64,000 bases of DNA, from assembly GCF_040409955.1 (NCBI RefSeq), contig NZ_CP123384.1, forward strand, positions 992,001 to 1,056,000. The letters run 5' to 3'. The translations under genes were made by a program, and so were the position numbers. Origin of the DNA: Salipiger sp. H15. GTDB lineage: Bacteria > Pseudomonadota > Alphaproteobacteria > Rhodobacterales > Rhodobacteraceae. This document shows positions 16,488 to 23,841 of the stretch, piece by piece. The notes under the pieces were generated by a model. That model had not been told where the DNA came from. It searched no databases and saw only the letters and a program-made list of their open reading frames with translations. Position 1 is the first letter of the stretch. Every line of letters starts with the position of its first letter.

Positions 16488-17288
16488 TCAGGCCCCGGTC
16501 ACCGCCCGGCAGAGCGGGCTGCCCGCTTCGGCCAGCCCGTCGATCACGTCGAAATGGTGCAGCCCCGCGTCGATCACCACCTCGCAGCCGCCCGACGCGG
16601 CCCAGGCCTCGCCGAGCCAGCGCGCCTGGTCGAGGAAGGCGGGACGCTCGGCGCCGCCCACCCAGACCGTCACCGGCACCGCGGGCGCGGGCTGGAAGAT
16701 CGGGCTTTCCGCCCCGGCTTCGGCCTCGTCTAGCCGCAGCCCGGCGTTCATGTCGGTCAGCATCAGCGGCCGCAGGTCCGACAGCGGCGAGATCGGCACC
16801 ACCCCGGTGATCCGCGCCGCCACCGCCGCGGGCAGCACGCCCGGCGCCAGCATCCGGGCCACGAGGTGCCCGCCCGCCGAATGGCCGGTGAGCCGGATCG
16901 GCCCCGCCACCTCGCCCGCCGCGACGCTCACCGCCGCCGCCACCTGCCGGGTGATGTCCGAGATGCGCACCTCGGGGCAGAGGTCGTAGGACGGCATCGC
17001 CACCGCCCAGCCCGCCTCGAGCGCCCCGGCGGCGAAATGCGACCAGACCGAGCGGTCGAAGCGCAGCCAGTAGCCGCCGTGCACGAAGACCACGAGCCCC
17101 CTGGGCTCGCCCTCCGGCAGGAACAGGTCCAGCGCCTCGCGCGCGCCTGGCCCGTAGGCGAGGCTGCGGAAACGCCCCTGCGCCTCCATGCCGGCGCGGA
17201 AGGCCGCGGCATCGGCGCTCCAGCGCGGCGGGAAGGCGTCCGCGCCGGGAATATGGGCCGCATTGGCATATGCGTCACTGAGGTTCAT
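16488..17288 (-). CDS. Alpha/beta hydrolase, arylformamidase-like
   Basis: A 266-residue cytoplasmic alpha/beta hydrolase. The oxyanion-hole motif HGGYW (about 70-74) is the form found in kynurenine formamidase-type and carboxylesterase enzymes, and the nucleophile elbow is GHSAGG near 137. The catalytic His is likely in LHHFDVIDGL near the end, with an Asp (VIDAGLHH) close by. The closest class is arylformamidase-like esterase, which would hydrolyse N-formylkynurenine or a related ester or amide. No other tryptophan-degradation genes are nearby, so the substrate is open. It is transcribed divergently from the succinate-semialdehyde dehydrogenase gene. Confidence 0.8.
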   Translation of the reverse strand: MNLSDAYANAAHIPGADAFPPRWSADAAAFRAGMEAQGRFRSLAYGPGAREALDLFLPEGEPRGLVVFVHGGYWLRFDRSVWSHFAAGALEAGWAVAMPSYDLCPEVRISDITRQVAAAVSVAAGEVAGPIRLTGHSAGGHLVARMLAPGVLPAAVAARITGVVPISPLSDLRPLMLTDMNAGLRLDEAEAGAESPIFQPAPAVPVTVWVGGAERPAFLDQARWLGEAWAASGGCEVVIDAGLHHFDVIDGLAEAGSPLCRAVTGA

Positions 17289-17330
17289 CGTCTTTCTCCC
17301 AAACCGTACTACAGTCGGGCATAGCAGATG

Positions 17331-17347
17331 TGCTGCGCGCCGCAGCA
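17331..17347. promoter_or_regulatory. Inverted repeat in divergent promoter region
   Basis: TGCTGCG (17331-17337) and CGCAGCA (17341-17347) form a perfect dyad with a three-base centre. It lies midway in the 89-bp gap between the divergent hydrolase and gabD genes, 31 bp before the gabD start. It could be an operator for either gene; no -10/-35 pair is clear. Confidence 0.35.
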
Positions 17348-17377
17348 GGAAATGCCGACCGACCCAAGGAGGATCCC

Positions 17378-18853
17378 ATGCTCGACCAGACCACCAACCT
17401 TCCCGCCCTGCTGAAGGACCCGACCCTGCTCGAGACCCGCGCCTATGTGAACGGGGCCTGGATCGACGGCGCGGACGGCACCTACGACGTGACCAACCCC
17501 GCCCGTGGCGACGTCATCGCGCAGGTGGCGGACCTGAGCCGCGCGCAGATCGCCAAGGCCATCGACGCCGCCCACGCGGCGCAGAAGGACTGGGCGCAAT
17601 GGACCGGCAAGGAACGCGCCAAGGTGCTGCGCCGCTGGTTCGAGCTGATGATGGAGAACCAGGACGACCTCGGCACGATCATGACCGCCGAACAGGGCAA
17701 GCCGCTGGCCGAGGCCAAGGGCGAGATCGCCTACGGCGCGTCGTTCATCGAGTTCTTCGGCGAGGAGGCCAAGCGCGTCTACGGCGAGACCATCCCCGGC
17801 CACGCCCGCGACAAGCGCATCACGGTGATGAAGCAGCCGATCGGCGTCGCCGCCTCGATCACGCCGTGGAACTTCCCCAACGCGATGATCACCCGCAAGG
17901 CCGGGCCCGCGCTCGCCGCCGGCTGCGCCTTCGTCGCCCGCCCGGCATCCGAAACCCCGCTCTCGGCGCTGGCCATCGCCGTGCTGGCCGAGCGCGCCGG
18001 CATCCCCGCGGGCGTCTTCAACGTGGTGCCGACCTCGTCCTCCTCGGAGGCGGGCAAGGAGTTCTGCGAGAACCCCAAGGTGCGCAAGCTGACCTTCACC
18101 GGCTCGACCGAAGTCGGGCGCATCCTGCTGCGCCAGGCCGCGGACCAGGTGATGAAATGCTCGATGGAGCTCGGCGGCAACGCCCCCTTCATCGTGTTCG
18201 ACGACGCCGATCTCGACGCCGCCGTCGAGGGCGCCATCGCCTGCAAGTTCCGCAACAACGGCCAGACCTGCGTCTGCGCCAACCGCATCTACGTGCAGTC
18301 CGGCGTCTACGACGCCTTCGCCGAGAAACTCGCCGCCGCGGTGGCGAAACTGAAGGTCGGCGACGGGCTCGAGCCCGGCACCGACCTTGGCCCGCTGATC
18401 AACCGCAAGGCCATCGACAAGGTGCAGGAGCACATCGCCGACGCCACCGCCAAGGGCGGCACGCTCATCCTCGGCTCCGAAGCGCAGCAGATGGACGGCC
18501 AGTTCTTCGCCCCGGCCATCGTCACCGGCGCGACGCGCGAGATGAAGTTCGCCACCGAGGAAACCTTCGGCCCGCTCGCCCCGCTCTTCCGCTTCGAGAC
18601 GGTGGACGAGGTGATCGAGATGGCCAACGACACGATCTTCGGCCTCGCCTCCTACTTCTACGCCAAGGATCTCAGCCGCGTGTACAAGGTCGCCGAGGCG
18701 CTGGAATACGGCATCGTCGGGGTCAACACCGGGCTCATCTCGACCGAGGTCGCGCCCTTCGGCGGGGTCAAGCAATCCGGCCTCGGCCGCGAGGGCAGCC
18801 ACCACGGCATCGAGGACTACCTCGAGATGAAATACGTCTGCCTGAGCGTCTGA
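17378..18853 (+). CDS. gabD: Succinate-semialdehyde dehydrogenase, GabD type
   Basis: A 491-residue aldehyde dehydrogenase. The catalytic Cys is in NNGQTCVCANR (near 296) and the general base Glu in MELGGN (near 262). The nucleotide-binding run includes TPWNFPNAM and GFNVVP-like FNVVPTSSSS, and FTGSTEVGR follows, all typical of the GabD/SSADH group. It oxidises succinate semialdehyde to succinate, for example from 4-aminobutyrate, in the cytoplasm. The ATG at 17378 follows AAGGAGG. The second Cys two residues after the catalytic one is the redox-sensitive pair often seen in SSADH. It is a single gene; no GABA aminotransferase is adjacent. Confidence 0.9.
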   Translation: MLDQTTNLPALLKDPTLLETRAYVNGAWIDGADGTYDVTNPARGDVIAQVADLSRAQIAKAIDAAHAAQKDWAQWTGKERAKVLRRWFELMMENQDDLGTIMTAEQGKPLAEAKGEIAYGASFIEFFGEEAKRVYGETIPGHARDKRITVMKQPIGVAASITPWNFPNAMITRKAGPALAAGCAFVARPASETPLSALAIAVLAERAGIPAGVFNVVPTSSSSEAGKEFCENPKVRKLTFTGSTEVGRILLRQAADQVMKCSMELGGNAPFIVFDDADLDAAVEGAIACKFRNNGQTCVCANRIYVQSGVYDAFAEKLAAAVAKLKVGDGLEPGTDLGPLINRKAIDKVQEHIADATAKGGTLILGSEAQQMDGQFFAPAIVTGATREMKFATEETFGPLAPLFRFETVDEVIEMANDTIFGLASYFYAKDLSRVYKVAEALEYGIVGVNTGLISTEVAPFGGVKQSGLGREGSHHGIEDYLEMKYVCLSV

Positions 18854-18887
18854 GGCGCGCAGGAACGTCCGTTCTTCCATATGTCGC

Positions 18888-18923
18888 AAATATCCCGGGG
18901 AGCGCGAGGGGCTGGCCCCTCGC
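18888..18923. repeat. AAATATCCCGGGG repeat with terminator-like hairpin
   Basis: AAATATCCCGGGG (18888-18900) is the reverse complement of the element at 7746-7758. It is followed by a 9-bp perfect stem, GCGAGGGGC (18904-18912) / GCCCCTCGC (18915-18923). It lies 35 bp after gabD and may end its transcript. Confidence 0.5.
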
Positions 18924-19141
18924 CGCTTCGCCCTCCCCCTGCGTAACGCTCCACGTGAAACAGCACCCTTGCCAAACGCCCCGGCCCGCCGCATCCTTCG
19001 CCCCGGGCAGGCGATGGCGTCGCCGGTGCCGCAAGGCATTGCCCCGTCTCACCGCAGACGTTCCGTCCTGAACGCCGGGACCTTGCTTTGTCTCTGCGGC
19101 AGGGTCGGGTCCTCCCCCCTCCGCATCCAAAGGAGGGCCGT

Positions 19142-20377
19142 ATGGACCACCAACTGACCAGCCGACACCTGACCGCCCGCCCCGAAACCTACCGCTTCCA
19201 CAACGGCGAGAAGGTGCCCCTGCCCTTCGCGCCTGCGGAATACGACGCCCGGCTCGCCGGGCTGCGCGCCGCCATGGCGGCCGAGGGGCTCGACGCCTGC
19301 GTGCTGAGCTCGATGCACAACATCGCCTACTACTCGGGCTTTCTCTACTGCAGCTTCGGCCGCCCCTACGCGCTGGTCGTCACGCCCGGCGAAAGCGTCA
19401 CGATCAGCGCCGGGATCGACGCCGGCCAGCCGTGGCGGCGCTGCCATGGCGACAGCATCACCTATACCGACTGGGCGCGGAACAACCTCTGGCGGGCGGT
19501 GCGCGGGGTGACCGGCCCCGGCAAGGTGATCGGCTACGAGGCCGACCACCTGACGCTGGCGCAGAAGGCACTCCTCGACACGTTCCTCGGGCCCCGCCGC
19601 AGCCATGACATCGCCCCCGCCACGATGCGCCAGCGGATGCTGAAATCCCCCGCCGAGATCGCGCTGATCCGGCAGGGCGCGCAGGTGGCCGACATCGGCG
19701 GCTACGCCATCCGCGAGGCGATCCGCGAGGGCGCGCGCGAGATCGACGTGGCCATGGCCGGGCGCGACGCGATGGAGCTCGAGATCGCCCGGCGCTTCCC
19801 CGACGCCGAGTACCGCGACACCTGGGTGTGGTTCCAGTCCGGGCTCAACACCGACGGCGCGCACAACCCGGTCACGTCGCGCGCCCTGCGCCGGGGCGAC
19901 ATCCTCTCGCTCAACTGCTTCCCGATGATCTCGGGCTATTACACCGCGCTCGAGCGCACGCTCTTCGTCGGCGAGGTCGATCCCGCCTCGCTCGCCATCT
20001 GGGAGGCCAATGTCGCCACGCACGAGCTTGGCCTCTCGCTGCTGAAACCCGGGGCGAGCTGCGCCGAGGTGACCCATGCGCTCAACGCCTTCCTGTCCGA
20101 GCGGGACCTGCTGCAGTACCGCACCTTCGGCTACGGCCACAGCTTCGGGGTGCTGTCGCATTACTACGGCCGCGAGGCCGGGCTCGAGCTGCGCGAGGAC
20201 GTGGACACGGTGCTGCGTCCCGGCATGGTGGTCTCGATGGAGCCGATGCTGACCCTCCCCGAGGGCCGGCCCGGCGCCGGCGGCTACCGCGAGCACGACA
20301 TCCTCGTCATCACCGAGGACGGGGCCGAGAACATCACCGGCTATCCCTACGGGCCGGGGTTCAACGTGGTGGGCTAG
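19142..20377 (+). CDS. Creatinase (creatine amidinohydrolase)
   Basis: A 411-residue M24-fold hydrolase that cleaves creatine to sarcosine and urea in the cytoplasm. The length equals that of classical creatinases, and several hallmark stretches are present: NTDGAHNPVTSR near 235, SLNCFPMISGYYTALERT near 260, FGYGHSFGVLSHYYGRE near 330 and SMEPMLTLPEG near 365. The active-site His lies in the 230s stretch, and the metal ligands of true M24 peptidases are absent, as expected. The ATG at 19142 follows AAAGGAGGG. No creatininase, sarcosine oxidase or urease gene is adjacent, so the products must be handled elsewhere in the genome. Confidence 0.93.
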   Translation: MDHQLTSRHLTARPETYRFHNGEKVPLPFAPAEYDARLAGLRAAMAAEGLDACVLSSMHNIAYYSGFLYCSFGRPYALVVTPGESVTISAGIDAGQPWRRCHGDSITYTDWARNNLWRAVRGVTGPGKVIGYEADHLTLAQKALLDTFLGPRRSHDIAPATMRQRMLKSPAEIALIRQGAQVADIGGYAIREAIREGAREIDVAMAGRDAMELEIARRFPDAEYRDTWVWFQSGLNTDGAHNPVTSRALRRGDILSLNCFPMISGYYTALERTLFVGEVDPASLAIWEANVATHELGLSLLKPGASCAEVTHALNAFLSERDLLQYRTFGYGHSFGVLSHYYGREAGLELREDVDTVLRPGMVVSMEPMLTLPEGRPGAGGYREHDILVITEDGAENITGYPYGPGFNVVG

Positions 20378-20391
20378 GGTCCGGCAGGACG

Positions 20392-20439
20392 CAGGGGACG
20401 GAGAGGGCCTGCCCCTGTCCGCTCCCGACGATCGTCGGG
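20392..20439 (+). terminator. Hairpins after the creatinase gene
   Basis: CAGGGG (20392-20397) pairs with CCCCTG (20412-20417). It is followed by a perfect 16-bp palindrome CCCGACGATCGTCGGG (20424-20439) and CTT. Together they form a plausible terminator 15-60 bp past the stop. Confidence 0.5.
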
Positions 20440-20560
20440 CCTTGAAGAACCGACGGGGCGGCGGCGCTCCGCCGAGCTTTCTGCGCTGAGTGGTTGATTT
20501 TCCAGCGCCGACGGGTCACCTCATGGGGATTGAACCGGGATGTGACCCAAGGAGAGCCCC

Positions 20561-21184
20561 ATGCGCTACGTGAAATGGACCTTCATCGTGCTCTTCTGGG
20601 TGCTGGTGGCGGGCTTCCTGCATTACACCCTGCCACAGCACGACATCGCGCGGATCACCGACACCTACGAGAAGCGCGAGACGCCGGGCACGATGAACCG
20701 CTGGTTCTGGAGCCAGGCGGGCAGCAAGAGCGCCGCCGCCACCGGCGGGCGCGACGTGTTCTTCATCCAGACGCGGCTCGCCAACGACAAGGTGATGGTC
20801 TACCGCAACGAGGACACCACCTGGGGCTGGCCGCCCTATTTCAAGTTCGACACCTCGAACCTGCAGGCCGAGGCGAACGACCTGCGCTCGGGCTCGGCGC
20901 AGCCGCAATGGGTGGCGATCAAGCATTACGGCTGGCGCAACGAGTTCCTGTCGATCTACCCCAATGCGGTGAAGATCACCCCGGTCGACGGGCCGGACGT
21001 GCGCATCATCCCCTGGACCAACATCATCGTGCTGACCCTGCTGGCGGCGATCTGCTGGGCGGTCTGGGTGCGCTGGCGGCGCTTCCGCCGCGCCCGCATC
21101 GACCCGGCGCTGGACCAGATGGGCGACAACCTCGACGAGGCGGGCGGGCGCATCCGCGGCTTCTTCGGGCGCCGCAAGGGCTGA
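20561..21184 (+). CDS. DUF1523 family membrane-anchored protein
   Basis: A 207-residue protein of the DUF1523 family, largely confined to Rhodobacterales and of unknown function. An N-terminal membrane helix (about 5-24) is followed by a conserved extracytoplasmic core (HDIARITDTYEKRE, NEDTTWGWPPYFKFDT, YGWRNEFLSIYPNAV). A second helix (about 150-168) precedes a basic cytoplasmic tail. The start is firm, with AAGGAGAG seven bases before the ATG. It is monocistronic and convergent with the SnoaL-like gene that follows. Confidence 0.88.
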   Translation: MRYVKWTFIVLFWVLVAGFLHYTLPQHDIARITDTYEKRETPGTMNRWFWSQAGSKSAAATGGRDVFFIQTRLANDKVMVYRNEDTTWGWPPYFKFDTSNLQAEANDLRSGSAQPQWVAIKHYGWRNEFLSIYPNAVKITPVDGPDVRIIPWTNIIVLTLLAAICWAVWVRWRRFRRARIDPALDQMGDNLDEAGGRIRGFFGRRKG

Positions 21185-21195
21185 GCGCCCGCCCG

Positions 21196-22140
21196 CTACC
21201 CGCCCGCGGCGCGCAGGATCTGCGCCCAGACACCCGGCACGTCGTAGAGCGTCCATTCCCGGCGCAGCCCGTCGGGGCCGAACTCGGCCTGGGTCATCCC
21301 GAGGATGCGCACCGGGGCGCCGGTCGGCGTGCCGAAGGCACCGTGGCCATCATGGTTGCCGGTCAGCGACCAGCGCAGGCAAGCGCGGGGGGCGGTCAGC
21401 GGCTCTTCGGCGCCGAGCGCGTGGTCGATCTCGAACCGGGCCGAGGGGAAGGCCGCGCGCAGCCCCAGCCAGAAGGTCTCGGCGTCGCGCGGGCCACAGC
21501 CGGTTTCCCCGCCGGGCAGGACCAGCTCCGCCGCCGGGTCGTATTGCGCCACCGCCGCCAGCTCGCCGTCCATCACCCGCGCCAGCAGCCCGGCGAGCGC
21601 CGCCCCCCAGGGGCTGCCGTTGCCGGGCCCGGCGGGGCGCGGCTCGAACCCGGCGCGGGGCGCGTCGGCAAGGCGCCAGCGCGCCCCCTGCATCACGTCG
21701 ACGCCGATCTGGGCGAGGATCGCCGCCTCGTCGCGCAGCACCCATTGCTCACGCAGCTGGCCCGCGACGCAATACCGCTCGGACATCTGGGTGAAGCGCA
21801 GCTTGCGGCGCGTCGGCGGGCCGTAGAGCCCCGCCCCGTCGTGTCGCGCGGTGACGTGGAAGCGCTCGGCCGCGACGAAGGCGTTCTGCGCCGTGGCCTG
21901 CCAGATCCGCTCCTCGGTCAGCAGCCGCGCACCGGTCAGCGCCGCCGCGCGTGCGGCCAGCTCGGCGCCCAGCACCTCGGGCTCGGCCAACGCGCCCAGC
22001 CCGTCATGCGAGACCACCTCGGGCGACAGGTGCTCGGCGAAGAGGTCGAGCCGCCGCGCCTCGTCGAGGTCCTGGATCAGCGCCGCGAGATAGCTGCCGA
22101 CATCCGGCCAGCGCGCATCGAACCCTGCGAGAAACGGCAC
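21196..22140 (-). CDS. Tandem SnoaL/NTF2-like protein
   Basis: A 314-residue cytoplasmic protein made of two NTF2/SnoaL-like halves. The first (about 10-150) contains RFTQMSERYCVAGQLREQWVLRDE; the second (about 165-310) has DHALGAEEPLTAP and MTQAEFGPDGLRREWTLYD. The halves share the ending pattern 'reports on direction and type of the reaction pocket' W-x-L-x-D. Relatives are called ester cyclase or nuclear transport factor 2 family; many act on small hydrophobic substrates. I chose GTG at 22140, two bases after the stop of the anchor-subunit gene. It is the last gene of the sulfite-dehydrogenase-like unit, so it may act on a related sulfur or carbonyl compound. Role not known. Confidence 0.6.
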   Translation of the reverse strand: MPFLAGFDARWPDVGSYLAALIQDLDEARRLDLFAEHLSPEVVSHDGLGALAEPEVLGAELAARAAALTGARLLTEERIWQATAQNAFVAAERFHVTARHDGAGLYGPPTRRKLRFTQMSERYCVAGQLREQWVLRDEAAILAQIGVDVMQGARWRLADAPRAGFEPRPAGPGNGSPWGAALAGLLARVMDGELAAVAQYDPAAELVLPGGETGCGPRDAETFWLGLRAAFPSARFEIDHALGAEEPLTAPRACLRWSLTGNHDGHGAFGTPTGAPVRILGMTQAEFGPDGLRREWTLYDVPGVWAQILRAAGG

Positions 22141-22142
22141 AC

Positions 22143-23036
22143 TCAGCGACTCCCGTAGTAGAGCCCGACCACATGCTCGGCCTCTGCAAAGAACAACCAC
22201 CGCGAAACAAGCACGCCCGCGACGTGCGCGCCAAGCGAAATGAACGTAAAAAGCTGCGGAACCGGGCCGGGCAGCGCCGATGCCAGCCCCGCGAGCAGCA
22301 GCGCCCCGGGCAGCAAAGTCGCCAGCAGGAGGGCCAGCACGCGCAGCTTCCGCGCGTGGCGCCGGGCCACGACGAAGACCATCTCGCGCAGCAGGTAGCT
22401 GCCGCCGGCATGCGGCGGGAAGAGGGCGCGGGGCGTGCCGCGATCTCCAAGGCCGGTGGCGCTGGCAAGGCTGCTGCCGCTGCGGGCAAAGCGGGTGTCG
22501 CCATCCCGCCAGACCCAGATCTGCAAGAGCGCGGTGAGCGCCAGCAGCACCACAGCCGCGATCTCCTGCCCCGCCAGCAGCGCCCCGCCCGAGAGCGCGT
22601 AGGCAAGAAAGAGCACCGGCGTCGAGCCATGGTGCCAGCGCGGCACCGACCGCAGCTGCGCGTAGATCATCCCGGTGCAGGCCACCGTGCCGAGCGCGCA
22701 GAGCGCGGTGAGCCAGCCCAGCGGCAGGACCGGGCGGCCGAGCAGCAGCGAGAGCCCGTAGCCCCCGCCCAGCAGCAGCGTCGCCAGCGCCGCCCAGGCC
22801 TCGCGCGAGAGCCAGCTTGTGCGCCACTGGCTGAAGGCCTTGAGCGCCCGTTCGCGGCGTCCGAGATGCAGGGCCGAGGCCCCGAGCCCCGCGAGGCAGA
22901 GCGCGAAGGCGAGCACCAGCAGCGCGGGACCGCCCGCGCGCGACGGCGGCGAGGGGTCGATGCCGAGCCAGGCCAGCAGCCCGAAGCCGAGCCCCGAGAG
23001 CGTGGTGAAGAAGAGGAGCGAGGGCGCCGGGTGCAT
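22143..23036 (-). CDS. soeC: DmsC/SoeC-type membrane anchor subunit
   Basis: A 297-residue integral membrane protein with about eight helices, of the DmsC anchor family. It would hold the molybdenum and iron-sulfur subunits on the inner membrane and exchange electrons with the quinone pool. The N-terminus (MHPAPSLLFFTTLSGLGFG) is typical for the family. It begins one base after the stop of the iron-sulfur subunit, so it is certainly co-translated with it. The name SoeC is preferred to DmsC because the catalytic subunit lacks a Tat signal (see that entry). Direction of electron flow cannot be read from this subunit. Confidence 0.75.
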   Translation of the reverse strand: MHPAPSLLFFTTLSGLGFGLLAWLGIDPSPPSRAGGPALLVLAFALCLAGLGASALHLGRRERALKAFSQWRTSWLSREAWAALATLLLGGGYGLSLLLGRPVLPLGWLTALCALGTVACTGMIYAQLRSVPRWHHGSTPVLFLAYALSGGALLAGQEIAAVVLLALTALLQIWVWRDGDTRFARSGSSLASATGLGDRGTPRALFPPHAGGSYLLREMVFVVARRHARKLRVLALLLATLLPGALLLAGLASALPGPVPQLFTFISLGAHVAGVLVSRWLFFAEAEHVVGLYYGSR

Positions 23037-23037
23037 C

Positions 23038-23787
23038 TCAGAACCTCGCCAGGGTCCGGTCGATCCAGCCGAGCAGCCCGCGCGGCTCTTCGGCCACCGG
23101 CTCGAGCCAGGGGGCGAGCGCGTCCACCTCGCCCTCCCAGCCGTCGCGCGGGCGGGGCGGCAGGTACTTGTTGGCGGGGCGGGTGCCCTGCTCGGGCATG
23201 AGATCGACCCCGCCGCGCTCTTCCACCAGCAGGCTCACGGCGCTTTCCGGGTCCGAAAGGTCGCCGAAATGCCGCGCCCCGGCGGGGCAGGTACGGACGC
23301 AGGCGGGCTCGCGGTCCTCCTCGGGCAGCGTGAGGTTGTAGATGCGGTCGACGCAGAGCGTGCATTTCTTCATCACGCCCTCGGCCAGGTCGAGCTCGCG
23401 CGCGCCGTAGGGGCAGGCCCAGGCGCAGAGGCCGCAGCCGATGCAGTCGGCCTCGTTGACCAGCACGATCCCGTCCTCGGCGCGCTTGAAGCTCGCGCCG
23501 GTGGGGCAGACCGTGACGCAGGGCGCCTCGGCGCAGTGCAGGCAGGATTTCGGGAAATGCACCACCTGCGCCGGCCCGCTTGCGGGCTGGACCTCGTAGG
23601 TGTGGACGCGGTTGAGGAAGGTGCCCGAAGGCTCTGCCCCCTGCGCGTCCTGGTCCGACAGCGGGCTCGGCTGGCTTTGGGTGTTCCAGCCCTTGCAGGC
23701 CACCACGCAGGCCTGGCAGCCGACGCAGGTGTCGAGGTCGATGACGAGGCCGAGCTGGCGCTGCACGTGGCTTGGATGGTCGGTCAT
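23038..23787 (-). CDS. soeB: Four-cluster [4Fe-4S] subunit, SoeB/DmsB type
   Basis: A 249-residue ferredoxin-like electron-transfer subunit. Four cysteine groups are present: DTCVGCQACVVACKGWN near the N-terminus, CLHCAEAPCVTVCPTG, CIGCGLCAWACPYG, and CTLCVDRI with CVRTCPAGARHFGDL towards the end. This is the standard DmsB/PsrB arrangement holding four [4Fe-4S] clusters between the molybdenum site and the membrane anchor. It starts 54 bp after the catalytic subunit stop and ends one base before the anchor gene. The tail beyond residue 220 (LEPVAEEPRGLLGWIDRTL) may be a helix facing the anchor. Confidence 0.88.
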   Translation of the reverse strand: MTDHPSHVQRQLGLVIDLDTCVGCQACVVACKGWNTQSQPSPLSDQDAQGAEPSGTFLNRVHTYEVQPASGPAQVVHFPKSCLHCAEAPCVTVCPTGASFKRAEDGIVLVNEADCIGCGLCAWACPYGARELDLAEGVMKKCTLCVDRIYNLTLPEEDREPACVRTCPAGARHFGDLSDPESAVSLLVEERGGVDLMPEQGTRPANKYLPPRPRDGWEGEVDALAPWLEPVAEEPRGLLGWIDRTLARF

Positions 23788-23841
23788 TCTGGCGTCTGGC
23801 TCGCGGCTTGCGGGTGGTTCGGGCCCTGCCCGGAAAAGGCC

